Shown here: one piece after another, positions 7,212 through 16,547 of the stretch | How positions within the stretch are numbered: the stretch's first letter is position 1 | How the letters are laid out: each line of letters starts with the position of its first letter | Assembly: GCF_003480915.1 (NCBI RefSeq) | Contig: NZ_QUKD01000001.1 | Location: forward strand, 992,001-1,056,000 | Length of the DNA: 64,000 nt | DNA from: Parabacteroides sp. TM07-1AC | GTDB lineage: Bacteria > Bacteroidota > Bacteroidia > Bacteroidales > Tannerellaceae | Reading direction: 5' to 3' | Program-made: the position numbers and the translations under genes | The notes under the pieces: generated by a model | Database searches by the model: none | What the model saw: only the letters and a program-made list of their open reading frames with translations | Told to the model about the DNA's origin: nothing

Positions 7212-10200
7212 TTATTCTTTCCACAACTCAACGATCAAGCCGTTTCTAACCGTAAACCGGGCGTTGTCTAGGTCGATATTATTATCGAAAGAAACGCCTG
7301 TCCAATTCTTTCCTCCAGCACGCGTCATAAGAGATGTTGCCAACATTGGACCGTCAAAATATCCAGCATAGGTGGTGTCTGAATCAGGATAGTTCTGTGG
7401 AGAGGTGTATCTTGAACCATAAATGGCTGCACCTCCCGCATTGCTACCTACGGATTTAACTCCAAACTTACCTTCTTGGCTGGCATTGAAAGAGACATCG
7501 ATTACCCCTTCATTTCCTGTACTGAACCCAAGTTTCAAAGATGTTGAACGGTTACCGAAATAATCGTTTTGATTCCATGTGAGACGGCCGTTGCTACTAA
7601 TTGTGAATCGCCCAATCTTCCCACCAGAGAACTCGCAGTTAGAACCAAAAACCTTTCCATCCCGTTGTACGCGAAAAGGGGCAGAACCGGGGGCTGAACT
7701 ACCAGCCCAAAAACGGATTGAACTAGCCGCATTACCCCTTCCCATGATGCCGGCCTGCTGGTCACGAAGCATAATGGCATCATTGGCAGTGATTGTTCCA
7801 TCGGAAACCACACTTCCATCGTTATACACTTTGAATGTAGCATTGTTTGCATTATCACCACCCGACCAGATTCGAATAGATCCACTTCCGACCAACCCCG
7901 CAGATCCTCCGAAGGTCATAAAGCCAGAGGCCGAGAAAACACCCCGGTCGATGCTGGCCTCCGTATTGCCGTCCACGGAAGATAGTTGCCAATCAGAAGA
8001 ATAGTAACTGCCGGACTTACGGCTTTGGATACAGACACGGATGGTACCTTCCGACGAACCGTAGCCACTGATCCACTGGTCGCCCGCATCGTAGGGAGGG
8101 CGGGGTTGCGAAAGAAAGACGCGCCGTTTACCGTCGGCCTTCACGTCTGCGGCTTCGGCTACCTCACGGGCGGCTTCGACGGCTGCCGGATCAACGATTT
8201 CACGCCAGTTATTATCAAATGGACCAACATATGTCTTCAGTACACCTGTGGAAGTATTATACCACATGTCGCCTACATGTTCATTCTCCGTTCCAGACGA
8301 CCATGATTGCCACGGGTTAGAGGACTGGTAATAGGTATCTATCTTTCCGTCAATATCAGCCTGCATTTCCAAGATTTCCCGGTTAATTTGGTTAATCATC
8401 GTGACTGTACCATATTTGGAGAGGTCTGGTTTATCCTTTATATTTTCATACCCTGTTGTACCTGAAGCAAAATTAAGTCTACCATATATAGTCCCATTGA
8501 TCAAGTCTATAACAACACGAGCCATTTTATCTTTTATAACCCCAGTCGTAATTGTCTGACCAGCAATTTCTGTATATCCGTAATTGGGTAACCAGCTGCG
8601 GACACTATCCTCCGGAGTATTCAGCACACCTACCCAAAAATGGTAATAACTAGCATCGTCAAGTAATTTTATTTGTCGTTCAGAAACTAATATTGAACCA
8701 GAGCTTCCTTCTCTTGAACATTTTGCGTACACATAATACGGTATAGAATTATTCAACCGGTGAGAAGATGCTGGTAATGTCCATTCACGGATACTATCCT
8801 CCTGAATAGTAAAATGCACAAGCTTTCCGGCAGTACTCTTAAAATAGTTCGGATCATCATCTGCATTTGGGATAAACTTTACCCCTATGAGATCCATTTG
8901 CTGTGAATTGGTACCGACAATCAACTGGGCTGTATGTACTGCCAGCGGCTTAATAAGCTCTGTGAAATAGTCCCCTTCCGGGTCAAACATCATGCCGAGT
9001 GTTTCCATCACATCTCGCCAAGAACGCTTAGTCCATTCACGAACAGGCTTAACTTTATCCTCAATCTCGTCCGGAACCTTATTAACGTCATCGACCATAT
9101 CCTTAAAGCCATTTGACTCTAAGAAGTCAGACAGGGTTAACTCATACCGGTATGTCGGTTTATTATCGTTTTCAATATACCGCTTAACCTTTGTTACACG
9201 GATCTCGCGATTGATCTTTAGCTGTTCGGAGTAAACGCCAACCATCTGACCACAGGCTATGAAGAGATTCAATTGTCTAAATAGGCCTTCATCACATTTA
9301 CCTCTTAACTGAACACGCTTTTCACAGTGTTCATCAAGCCATTTCTGAGCCTCTTCTTGCAGTTGTTTTTCGGCTTTGTCAATATACGATTGCGGCATTT
9401 TCAGGCCGGTAAGGATAAACTTATCACCAACAGAAAAATTGATGTCACCGGGGACGGTCAAAGCGTTTTCCTCCTTGTTCTCCTTCAACTTGAACTGTTT
9501 CTTTGAATTATCCCATGAACCCTCTACAATAGCAAGATCATAGCCGGCCAATCCACCGCTCTGAAAGGTTACAATAACCTCCACATCATCAATCAAACAA
9601 TCCTTCAGGTTGAAATCTACATCACATTTGAGCGTAAGAGTATCAATCTTATCCGTTACTGTAAACTCTCCCTGCGGGAAAATATGATCGAACTGTATTT
9701 TCTTTTGTCCCAACCGACCGTATTTATCGGTATTCTTTGATAACTCGGTCAATCCACCAGGCAACATTAAATAATCAGCACCATAACCTGAACCGAGATT
9801 TTTATCAGATCCATACGGAAAAATAACAGTTGTCGGTCGAACGTCTTCAACTGCCGATATCTCCAACTCGGTAAAGCCAAGACCTTCTCCTTGTGCTAAT
9901 ACTAAACCATTACTTGAATATTCACGTTTACCGATACTCATTGTCTTACCTGATATCCAATACTCGGTATCCAGCTCCTTCACGAATTCATCAAGCACAG
10001 CACCTACGCTTTTATCCTTAAAGGATAGTGTAATCATACGTGATTCAATGCATGAACCAGCCGACCAACCAGGATCTTCCCTATTCATATTTTTGACAAA
10101 CAGGTTCAACCAATCACGAGCTGTACCAGTATAATAATCAAAATTCTTTTTAAATTCAGGTTTCCCGTTTAAAAAGAAAATGACATCTTCCAGATCATAC

Positions 10201-10448
10201 CTACCTGAATAGAGAGTAACGTTATACTCATAGCCTAAAGACGTCTCCCGTTTAACAACCTTCTCGTTATGCCGAATCTTATAAATGTTACCTTCGAAGT
10301 CCACATAATCGTTTATATGAAGGTCTACAACTTTACGAGACAAGAAGTTTAGAGTAAGCGTATGCTCACCCATGATCTCTTCCACCGTACAAGAATTGTT
10401 CTTCAAGTAAACGTCACAAACTACTATATTTCCGCGTTTTATTTCCAT
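7212..10448 (-). CDS. tail-tip/tail fibre protein
   Basis: 1078 residues from the ATG at 10448 (MEIKRGNIVV); the upstream methionine is unlikely. The first 400 residues resemble a siphophage tail-hub domain (gp27/Tal-like): LNFLSRKVVDLHINDYV, NVTLYSGRYDLEDVIFF, RDWLNLFVKNM and FVKELDTEYWIS. The remainder is fibre-like: Gly/Ser-rich repeats such as SIRIWSGGDNANNATFKVYNDG and SIRFWAGSSAPGSAPFRVQRDG, which are two copies of one beta repeat. It probably joins the tail tip to receptor-binding parts. Translation starts just after a strong terminator-like hairpin. Confidence 0.85.
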   Translation of the reverse strand: MEIKRGNIVVCDVYLKNNSCTVEEIMGEHTLTLNFLSRKVVDLHINDYVDFEGNIYKIRHNEKVVKRETSLGYEYNVTLYSGRYDLEDVIFFLNGKPEFKKNFDYYTGTARDWLNLFVKNMNREDPGWSAGSCIESRMITLSFKDKSVGAVLDEFVKELDTEYWISGKTMSIGKREYSSNGLVLAQGEGLGFTELEISAVEDVRPTTVIFPYGSDKNLGSGYGADYLMLPGGLTELSKNTDKYGRLGQKKIQFDHIFPQGEFTVTDKIDTLTLKCDVDFNLKDCLIDDVEVIVTFQSGGLAGYDLAIVEGSWDNSKKQFKLKENKEENALTVPGDINFSVGDKFILTGLKMPQSYIDKAEKQLQEEAQKWLDEHCEKRVQLRGKCDEGLFRQLNLFIACGQMVGVYSEQLKINREIRVTKVKRYIENDNKPTYRYELTLSDFLESNGFKDMVDDVNKVPDEIEDKVKPVREWTKRSWRDVMETLGMMFDPEGDYFTELIKPLAVHTAQLIVGTNSQQMDLIGVKFIPNADDDPNYFKSTAGKLVHFTIQEDSIREWTLPASSHRLNNSIPYYVYAKCSREGSSGSILVSERQIKLLDDASYYHFWVGVLNTPEDSVRSWLPNYGYTEIAGQTITTGVIKDKMARVVIDLINGTIYGRLNFASGTTGYENIKDKPDLSKYGTVTMINQINREILEMQADIDGKIDTYYQSSNPWQSWSSGTENEHVGDMWYNTSTGVLKTYVGPFDNNWREIVDPAAVEAAREVAEAADVKADGKRRVFLSQPRPPYDAGDQWISGYGSSEGTIRVCIQSRKSGSYYSSDWQLSSVDGNTEASIDRGVFSASGFMTFGGSAGLVGSGSIRIWSGGDNANNATFKVYNDGSVVSDGTITANDAIMLRDQQAGIMGRGNAASSIRFWAGSSAPGSAPFRVQRDGKVFGSNCEFSGGKIGRFTISSNGRLTWNQNDYFGNRSTSLKLGFSTGNEGVIDVSFNASQEGKFGVKSVGSNAGGAAIYGSRYTSPQNYPDSDTTYAGYFDGPMLATSLMTRAGGKNWTGVSFDNNIDLDNARFTVRNGLIVELWKE

Positions 10449-10457
10449 TCGTTGTAA

Positions 10458-10504
10458 ATTAAAAAACACGACAAACAGATGATTAAAAATTCTGTTTATC
10501 GTGT
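10458..10504 (-). terminator. terminator/attenuator hairpin before the tail-tip gene
   Basis: On the minus strand ACACGATAAACAGA and TCTGTTTGTCGTGT pair over 14 bp with one G-T wobble and an 11-nt loop, followed by TTTTTT. It lies 18 nt before the ATG at 10448. It can end the fibre-gene transcript, or attenuate entry into the downstream gene. Confidence 0.7.
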
Positions 10505-10630
10505 CTTAAAATATATCCAGAATAGACTTTTTCTTGGAACCTGAAAAGTTAGTTTATACGCCGCCCTCGTCAGAGAGAAGAAAATCTTCTCCCTGACGAG
10601 GGCGGCTGGCGGACAGCCATATTTTAAGAC
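10503..10630. repeat. 12-bp inverted repeat pair bounding a structured intergenic segment
   Basis: GTCTTAAAATAT (10503-10514) and its exact reverse complement ATATTTTAAGAC (10619-10630) flank about 104 bp that contains the 21-bp hairpin at 10560-10606. The left arm overlaps the terminator hairpin by two bases and the right arm overlaps the end of the next gene. Confidence 0.6.
10560..10606. repeat. long near-perfect GC-rich palindrome
   Basis: GCCGCCCTCGTCAG-a-GAGAAGA, loop AAA, TCTTCTC-c-CTGACGAGGGCGGC: 21 paired bases with a single A/C mismatch. No T-run follows on either strand, so it is not a simple intrinsic terminator. Confidence 0.85.
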
Positions 10631-10923
10631 CGACCTAAAACGAGCGCCTTCAGTTCTGCCAACTCTTTCTCCACGCTAGATAACTTACGAAGCGTCAACG
10701 TGAAAGTCTTATCTTCATAGTCGTACTTACAGCTGTCTGCTTTCGCATAGTCATAGTGCTTTTCAGTCAGCGTCTCTTTATCCTGGTTGTCTGTGTACAC
10801 AGACAACTCATCTTTTCCTACCAGCACATTTTCGATTTCTTCAAAAGATGTACCCTCCAAAACCAATACCAGCTTATCTCCTTCAGGTTTAGCCGATCTA
10901 CATTTGATACTTTCTACTTTCAT
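10624..10923 (-). CDS. small phage protein between fibre genes
   Basis: 99 residues from the ATG at 10923 (MKVESIKCRSAKPEGDK). It has an N-terminal beta-rich part and a C-terminal short helix (SSVEKELAELKALVLG) that could form a coiled coil. It lies immediately after the repeat-rich fibre gene (2-nt gap). It may be a fibre assembly or attachment partner. No family is recognised. Confidence 0.65.
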   Translation of the reverse strand: MKVESIKCRSAKPEGDKLVLVLEGTSFEEIENVLVGKDELSVYTDNQDKETLTEKHYDYAKADSCKYDYEDKTFTLTLRKLSSVEKELAELKALVLGRS

Positions 10924-10925
10924 AA

Positions 10926-13859
10926 TTAAAAACAATAAAATTGTAATTCTGATATTCCACAATAACTTGCATTGAAACCTTCAGTTACGAGTATTCTCCA
11001 ATATCTATGCCGTCCCTGAGACTTTTTCATAAAGATCCTATTCATCACTCCCGTTGACTTTTCAATCGTAAAAGATTCTACGTCTGTCCAAGAACTCCCA
11101 TTATCTGAACACTGTATTTTGAATGATTTTGGAGGCTGGATGCCACTGTTATCCGTGCTACCTGCCAAATCAAAATACATACAGCCCACAATCTGATCAA
11201 AACAATAGCCTACATAAGCATTATTTGCGGTTGTACCAGAACCGTAAACAAAACCTGTAGATTGTGAAGTACCCACATTGCCATCAAAAGCATACCAACC
11301 GTATCGATTCGAATAAATTGGTGATGTAGAAGCCAATACCCTTGAATCATTCGCTGTCAACTTTGGAACTTTAATAACTACACTGCTGGAAGCGAGCGCA
11401 GACATTGCTGTCGAGCTGGAAGCGAGCGCAGACATTGCTGTCGAGCTGGAAGCGAGCGCAGACATTGCTGTCGAGCTGGAAGCGAGCGCAGACATTGCTG
11501 TCGAGCTGGAAGCGAGCGCAGACATTGCTGTCGAGCTGGAAGCGAGCGCAGACATTGCTGTCGAGCTGGAAGCGAGCGCAGACATTGCTGTCGAGCTGGA
11601 AGCGAGCGCAGACATTGCTGTCGAGCTGGAAGCGAGCGCAGACATTGCTGTCGAGCTGGAAGCGAGCGCAGACATTGCTGTCGAGCTGGAAGCGAGCGCA
11701 GACATTGCTGTCGAGCTGGAAGCGAGCGCAGACATTGCTGTCGAGCTGGAAGCGAGCGCAGACATTGCTGTCGAGCTGGAAGCGAGCGCAGACATTGCTG
11801 TCGAGCTGGAAGCGAGCGCAGACATTGCTGTCGAGCTGGAAGCGAGCGCAGACATTGCTGTCGAGCTGGAAGCGAGCGCAGACATTGCTGTCGAGCTGGA
11901 AGCGAGCGCAGACATTGCTGTCGAGCTGGAAGCGAGCGCAGACATTGCTGTCGAGCTGGAAGCGAGCGCAGACATTGCTGTCGAGCTGGAAGCGAGCGCA
12001 GACATTGCTGTCGAGCTGGAAGCGAGCGCAGACATTGCTGTCGAGCTGGAAGCGAGCGCAGACATTGCTGTCGAGCTGGAAGCGAGCGCAGCAAGGGCTG
12101 CGCTGTTCGACACGATCGCCGACATGTTTGCAAAATTTTCAGGCTTGTAACTTGAACTTTCCAAGCAACCGATCGCGTACTTTGCAATAAACGAGTTACT
12201 ATCGGTCACTACCTTCCACGACACAGAATTATTTAATATAGCATTACGCGCAATTCGGCTTGCCGAGAGCGCGTTCATGGCGATCTGGCTTGCCGAGAGC
12301 GCGTTCATGGCGATCTGGCTTGCCGAGAGCGCCGTGCACGCGCTGGAATTGCTCGCAATTGCCGCCATATTTGCGAAATCCTTCGGCTTGTATGTGGCAC
12401 TCTCAAGACAACCTACTGCATACTTTGCGATGAATGCATCTGTCTCTGTAACCACCTTCCAGGCCAGCGAGCTGGAGCGGAGCACGGCGCGGCCGTGCTC
12501 GCTCTCAGCGAGGACGGACATAGCCTGCTCGCTGAGAGCGAGTTTTTGTACCCTTGTAAGGTCTGCTATCATCGCCTCGCCCGCTTCGCGAACATTGGCG
12601 ATGATAGCGAGGGCAGCCGGGGTGCTTATCAGTATGTCAAATGCGTTAGCATTTTCAAAAATATTATTATAGGCGATGTCGCTTCCGGCGACGGCCTGCA
12701 TAGCGATGTCGCTTCCGGCGACGGCCTGCATAGCGATGTCGCTTCCGGCGACGGCCTGCATAGCGATGTCGCTTCCGGCGACGGCCTGCATAGCGATGTC
12801 GCTTCCGGCGACGGCCTGCATAGCGATGTCGCTTCCGGCGACGGCCTGCATAGCGATGTCGCTTCCGGCGACGGCGCTGCACGCCGTCTCATGTACTGCC
12901 AGTTCCGCACATGCGATCTCCGAGCCTGTAAACGCCTGCATTGCTGTCAAATCTGCAACCAAGGCCGTTAAAGCAATACTATCGTCTAATAAATTTGTTA
13001 CAGTCGAATATCCTTCCGGAGACAAGGATAGCAATCCTACCAAATATTTTGACATTGGCATAGTCCCCAACCTGATACTATCGTAAGCACCTGGAGCCAT
13101 AACAATAAATGTCAGAGCCTCTTCCGTAACAGCGACAGTATTCATCGCCGGAGCATCACCCGCAACAGATACCATATTATGATAGGTTACAGGATTAAGC
13201 CCCGTAAGATGACAGATATATCGACCAGCAGCCATGCCTGATCGTTTCGTTAAATTGTATGCCGCTTCATTCCCGACAACCTCCGCGGCATGACTGGCAA
13301 ATAGGTCAGTCAAGTTGTCAAAGTCGAAAGGGTTCAGCCCGGCGGCCTTAGCGATTGCCTGTGCCATGTTGAGCTCGGAGACTGCAGTAGCCATATAATT
13401 CACAACGACATTACTGCTGACTGTATTACCACTTGCGTCGTACAGGCAGTAATGGAAGCCTTGCTTTGTTATATTCTTCACTGATGCAAATACAGCCGCC
13501 TCTTGTGGGGTAAGGATTACATATACATCCTCGCTGAACTCTTTCATAAACGTAAAAGAGTTCCAGCCCGCACCCGCGTTTGTCAATGTGCCAGCTTGTT
13601 GCTCCGGCATTCTTAAAGAAGAATCAAGTTGTCTACAAAAATCCGATTTTGTCCCTTTGTAGCCATTTCTCTTCAATACCTCATAGGCATCAAGGCCAAA
13701 AGGCAGTTGCGTTAATTCGTCGAAGTGTGTAACGCCATCACCAACGACAAAATTCTTTGAGTCGCCAATCACTAACCCCATTTCTCCCTCGGCTAGAATT
13801 GGATTAGACGCAATCCATTCTTCTAATGTCCCATTCTTTATTTGTAATTGATAAGCCAT
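10926..13859 (-). CDS. repeat-rich tail fibre with Mtd-like N-terminus and discoidin-like C-terminus
   Basis: 977 residues. Residues 1-55 (GTLEEWIASNPILAEGEMGL, FVVGDGVTHFDEL) match the tail-attachment domain seen at the N-terminus of Mtd-type phage fibres. The central shaft consists of decapeptide repeats of the form (S/A)xxAMxA(L/V)xx: SDIAMQAVAG x7 (about 326-395), SQIAMNALSA x3 (about 507-537) and STAMSALASS x23 (about 590-820). A 50-residue module (WKVVT....FIAKYA.GCLES..YKP..FANM) occurs twice between the arrays. Residues 835-977 (YAFDGNVGTSQSTGF, FKIQCSDNGSSWTDV, RHRYWRILVTE) look like an F5/8 type C (discoidin) sugar-binding domain, probably the receptor-binding tip. Confidence 0.85.
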   Translation of the reverse strand: MAYQLQIKNGTLEEWIASNPILAEGEMGLVIGDSKNFVVGDGVTHFDELTQLPFGLDAYEVLKRNGYKGTKSDFCRQLDSSLRMPEQQAGTLTNAGAGWNSFTFMKEFSEDVYVILTPQEAAVFASVKNITKQGFHYCLYDASGNTVSSNVVVNYMATAVSELNMAQAIAKAAGLNPFDFDNLTDLFASHAAEVVGNEAAYNLTKRSGMAAGRYICHLTGLNPVTYHNMVSVAGDAPAMNTVAVTEEALTFIVMAPGAYDSIRLGTMPMSKYLVGLLSLSPEGYSTVTNLLDDSIALTALVADLTAMQAFTGSEIACAELAVHETACSAVAGSDIAMQAVAGSDIAMQAVAGSDIAMQAVAGSDIAMQAVAGSDIAMQAVAGSDIAMQAVAGSDIAYNNIFENANAFDILISTPAALAIIANVREAGEAMIADLTRVQKLALSEQAMSVLAESEHGRAVLRSSSLAWKVVTETDAFIAKYAVGCLESATYKPKDFANMAAIASNSSACTALSASQIAMNALSASQIAMNALSASRIARNAILNNSVSWKVVTDSNSFIAKYAIGCLESSSYKPENFANMSAIVSNSAALAALASSSTAMSALASSSTAMSALASSSTAMSALASSSTAMSALASSSTAMSALASSSTAMSALASSSTAMSALASSSTAMSALASSSTAMSALASSSTAMSALASSSTAMSALASSSTAMSALASSSTAMSALASSSTAMSALASSSTAMSALASSSTAMSALASSSTAMSALASSSTAMSALASSSTAMSALASSSTAMSALASSSTAMSALASSSTAMSALASSSTAMSALASSSVVIKVPKLTANDSRVLASTSPIYSNRYGWYAFDGNVGTSQSTGFVYGSGTTANNAYVGYCFDQIVGCMYFDLAGSTDNSGIQPPKSFKIQCSDNGSSWTDVESFTIEKSTGVMNRIFMKKSQGRHRYWRILVTEGFNASYCGISELQFYCF
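11401..12090 (-). repeat. 23 perfect tandem copies of a 30-bp unit
   Basis: The plus-strand unit GACATTGCTGTCGAGCTGGA + AGCGAGCGCA repeats exactly 23 times with no base differences and encodes STAMSALASS. Because 30 is a multiple of 3, copy-number change keeps the frame. Confidence 0.97.
12250..12340 (-). repeat. three 30-bp tandem repeats in the fibre gene
   Basis: Units containing GGCTTGCCGAGAGCGC encode (S)QIAMNALSA-type decapeptides; the outer copies have diverged slightly (ATTCGGC start, GCCGTGCACG end). Confidence 0.85.
12673..12882 (-). repeat. seven 30-bp tandem repeats in the fibre gene
   Basis: The plus-strand unit GCGATGTCGCTTCCGGCGAC + GGCCTGCATA occurs six times exactly, plus a seventh that changes after GACGGC. 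It encodes SDIAMQAVAG. Confidence 0.95.
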
Positions 13860-13860
13860 A

Positions 13861-14400
13861 TTATTTTACTTTTCCAAAATTTATTACTTGTTCTGCTGTA
13901 TGCACACTATTAGGCTTGCCGCAATCAATATTTGTAGCCAAAACAACCCCTAATCCAGAATCTTTATATTGACGCGTCTCTGGTTCCCAGACCTCCCATG
14001 TATTTTTATCTGTTATACGAGGAGCTCCCGGAGTTAAAGCGTAAATTCCGGTATCAACATACTCCCGCAATTCATCATTCCAGTTCTCCCAATTCTTCGT
14101 ATCTGGATTAATACGGGGCGCCTTGCCGGGATAAGCACAAATTCCGGTATCATCCCACTGACGGGTAATGACATTCCAGACTTGCCAGTTATCCGTTTCC
14201 TCCGAAACGCGCGGAGCCTTACCGGATGTCATTCGATCTAACAGATCATTATAATGAGTCTTACCGTCACCGATCTTCACTACAAGCGTATCAGTTTCCC
14301 AAATGAGCACCCGATCCGGTACTATGGGGTTCTCTGCTTCCCATTCAGCTTTTGTTTTTGCTATCTGCTGATAGACATATAATCCTCCTTTTTTAGCCAT
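13861..14400 (-). CDS. tail fibre-associated protein with three W-rich repeats
   Basis: 179 residues from the ATG at 14400 (MAKKGGLYVYQQ). An N-terminal segment (PDRVLIWETDTLVVKIGDGKTHYNDL) resembles the start of Mtd-like fibres. It is followed by three copies of a 26-residue repeat: GKAPRVSEETDNWQVWN, GKAPRINPDTKNWENWN and GAPRITDKNTWEVWE, each ending D(T/S)G. The repeat units may be small beta modules for glycan or fibre contact. It overlaps the upstream coiled-coil fibre gene end and abuts the repeat-rich fibre gene. Confidence 0.7.
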   Translation of the reverse strand: MAKKGGLYVYQQIAKTKAEWEAENPIVPDRVLIWETDTLVVKIGDGKTHYNDLLDRMTSGKAPRVSEETDNWQVWNVITRQWDDTGICAYPGKAPRINPDTKNWENWNDELREYVDTGIYALTPGAPRITDKNTWEVWEPETRQYKDSGLGVVLATNIDCGKPNSVHTAEQVINFGKVK

Positions 14401-14401
14401 A

Positions 14402-16546
14402 TCATTCAAGTATTCCGTTATTCAACATTACCTTATCTTCCATATCGTTAAAGTCCATAGGACTACAAAGGATCACATCAACCGGTAGACGGCTACCGCC
14501 ACCACCAAGTTCATCCCATACCGCGCCATCTTCATTCAAATCATACAATTTATAGAAGACATATTCTTCAAGATCGGGATCGTAATACCAACGTTCATCA
14601 CCAATAGAATAAGAATAAGTAACCCCGCCATACTCATAATGAGTATCCTCGGCTGTTGGCTCATGGTCAATATCCAATACCATTGCCCCCGATTGCCCCT
14701 GTAAATTAGGTGTGACAATTGTTCCCGCAACAGACGTTATCTTTAGTTTGTAAGTATTCGGGGTATTAGCTTCATCTTCCACAACTTTCACATCGAAGCC
14801 TCGCAAATTCGGGGTATCAAATTCCCCAGCCGCCGATTTAACGTGCAAGGTGTAGGTATCTAGTTTATTTTCTTTGACTGTTACATGAGCGTCAATTGCT
14901 TCGGCCTGAACGCCGGTATCAGCTCCCTGTATATTCCAGCGCCCCGTATCCTTGTCAATAGTTGGACTAAGCCAATCGAAATACTCTTCTTTGGTTTTAC
15001 CCTCAAACTCCGGGTATTCCGTCCAGACCTCATAAGAGGATTTGCCCTCTGCACCTCGGAGTTTACCCTGATTATCCCATTGCCATACGCCATCTATAAC
15101 CAGCCAAGCATAATACGAAAAAGGCTCAACCGCTCCTACCGCATAGACTCCATCGACCAGAGTGCCATCCGGTACTGCAGCTTTCAGTTCGTCCAGCGTG
15201 TCGTAACGACCAACTATTTTAAAGGATGAACCGGTGTCGCCTTTTGCCTGGATGCCGGTATTCTTGTATTCTTGGTCAGCAACGCTCCACTCAAACCAAA
15301 TACCACCCATTATTTTCATCGGGTGGGCATTCAAATCCAGTGTGATCGCAGTTGCAGCCTTGGACTTCTCAGTCGCTTCTTCGGTGTCAAGGATGGCCTG
15401 TACGGTATTCTGCTCACGCTCTTCTTCCGCTGTTACCCGTCCGGCTTCTGCTTCTTTTCTGGCTTTCTCTGCATTTATACGGAGCTGCTCTTCGACAATA
15501 CGACCATCTTCTTTTTCGGAGCGGGTTGTCTCTGAGGTAATACGCAACTTCTCGGCTTCGATACGCTCCGTTTCCTTTTTAATGCGCTCCTGTTCAGCTG
15601 TCTCACGGTCGACTTCTTCGGATGCACGCGTAGATTCAGCCTGATCACGCAAGCCCTCCGCTTTATCACGTTCCGTTTCTGACTTGTCGCGCAGAGTTTC
15701 AGCGATAACGCGAGCCTTCTCGACTTCAACACGCTTGCCTTCCTCGGCAACGCGTCCCTGCTCAGACTGTATCCGCACGAGTTCGGCAGCTGCGCGCTTG
15801 GCCTCTTCGTCAACCCGAAGCCCTTCCACTAGAACGCGGCTACTCTCCGCTTCCTTGCGTGCAGTTTCTGCATTGGCACGTTCCGTCTCTGACTTGTCAC
15901 GCAGTTCTTCCGCATCCTCCCGTAGAGTTTCAGCAGAAGCACGCGCGGTTTCGGCTTCGAAACGCAACTTCTCAATCTCAACACGCTGCTCTTCTGCCTT
16001 AACACGATTAGATTCGGCCAATACTGTCGTTTTACTAAACTCTTCAAAATCCGCCTTTACCTTATTCAGTTCATCGGCAGCATCCTGCGCCGGCTTCTGT
16101 AACTCCTTAATATCAGCTTCAGAAAGATCAGAGAAATGAAGTTTCAACAAATCGACCTCCTCCGCTGTCAGATCGGAAAATTTCATCTTCAATTCTTCTC
16201 GATCAAAGATGTTTATATAAGCGGTGTCCGGCTCCCCTTCATACTTCATCTGAAGCGTACCACCTACTTTCCGGAACAACGGCTTCTCTCCTTTCGGACC
16301 ACGGAGCTTCTCTATTTCAATAAGGTTCTGCCAGGCTCCATTAATACCCAATTTCCATTGGATAAAAGTAGCAGAAACACCCAAATAAGAGCTAAGCCCC
16401 TGATCCCCCTTTGCCCCTTTCATTAACGAAGGAGGAACACGTTTTAGCCGCCCACCTTGTACCACCAGTAACATGTCATTATCAGACACGCTCGTTGCCG
16501 GTGGTAACATATTCGCCCTTACTATTTCATATTCTTCTTCGCCCAT
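14402..16546 (-). CDS. tail fibre with long heptad coiled-coil stalk
   Basis: 714 residues. The N-terminal part has two short collagen-like pieces (GAKGDQG, GPKGEK). Residues about 165-400 are an almost unbroken heptad array with Arg every seventh residue and Ala/Glu spacing (AETLREDAEELRDKSETERA and many similar units), predicting a long trimeric coiled-coil rod. The C-terminal 300 residues contain two related beta repeats (LDTYTLHVKSAAGEFDTPNLRG and NTYKLKITSVAGTIVTPNLQG). Probably a side or central fibre. Confidence 0.8.
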   Translation of the reverse strand: MGEEEYEIVRANMLPPATSVSDNDMLLVVQGGRLKRVPPSLMKGAKGDQGLSSYLGVSATFIQWKLGINGAWQNLIEIEKLRGPKGEKPLFRKVGGTLQMKYEGEPDTAYINIFDREELKMKFSDLTAEEVDLLKLHFSDLSEADIKELQKPAQDAADELNKVKADFEEFSKTTVLAESNRVKAEEQRVEIEKLRFEAETARASAETLREDAEELRDKSETERANAETARKEAESSRVLVEGLRVDEEAKRAAAELVRIQSEQGRVAEEGKRVEVEKARVIAETLRDKSETERDKAEGLRDQAESTRASEEVDRETAEQERIKKETERIEAEKLRITSETTRSEKEDGRIVEEQLRINAEKARKEAEAGRVTAEEEREQNTVQAILDTEEATEKSKAATAITLDLNAHPMKIMGGIWFEWSVADQEYKNTGIQAKGDTGSSFKIVGRYDTLDELKAAVPDGTLVDGVYAVGAVEPFSYYAWLVIDGVWQWDNQGKLRGAEGKSSYEVWTEYPEFEGKTKEEYFDWLSPTIDKDTGRWNIQGADTGVQAEAIDAHVTVKENKLDTYTLHVKSAAGEFDTPNLRGFDVKVVEDEANTPNTYKLKITSVAGTIVTPNLQGQSGAMVLDIDHEPTAEDTHYEYGGVTYSYSIGDERWYYDPDLEEYVFYKLYDLNEDGAVWDELGGGGSRLPVDVILCSPMDFNDMEDKVMLNNGILE

Positions 16547-16547
16547 A

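Noticed and set aside
11378..12190. Long ORFs on both strands within the 30-bp repeat array
   Set aside because: A stop-free repeat whose length is divisible by three opens several frames at once; only the frame in line with the fibre domains is real.
12673..12882. CRISPR-like periodic repeats
   Set aside because: The units are directly adjacent without spacers and encode protein; no cas genes are near.
12495..13086. Plus-strand and alternate-frame ORFs over the second repeat array
   Set aside because: Same artefact of the repeat; no ribosome-binding site or protein-like sequence outside the repeat.
10926..14400. Diversity-generating retroelement, suggested by the Mtd-like fibre N-termini
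   Set aside because: No reverse transcriptase gene and no template/variable repeat pair in the window.
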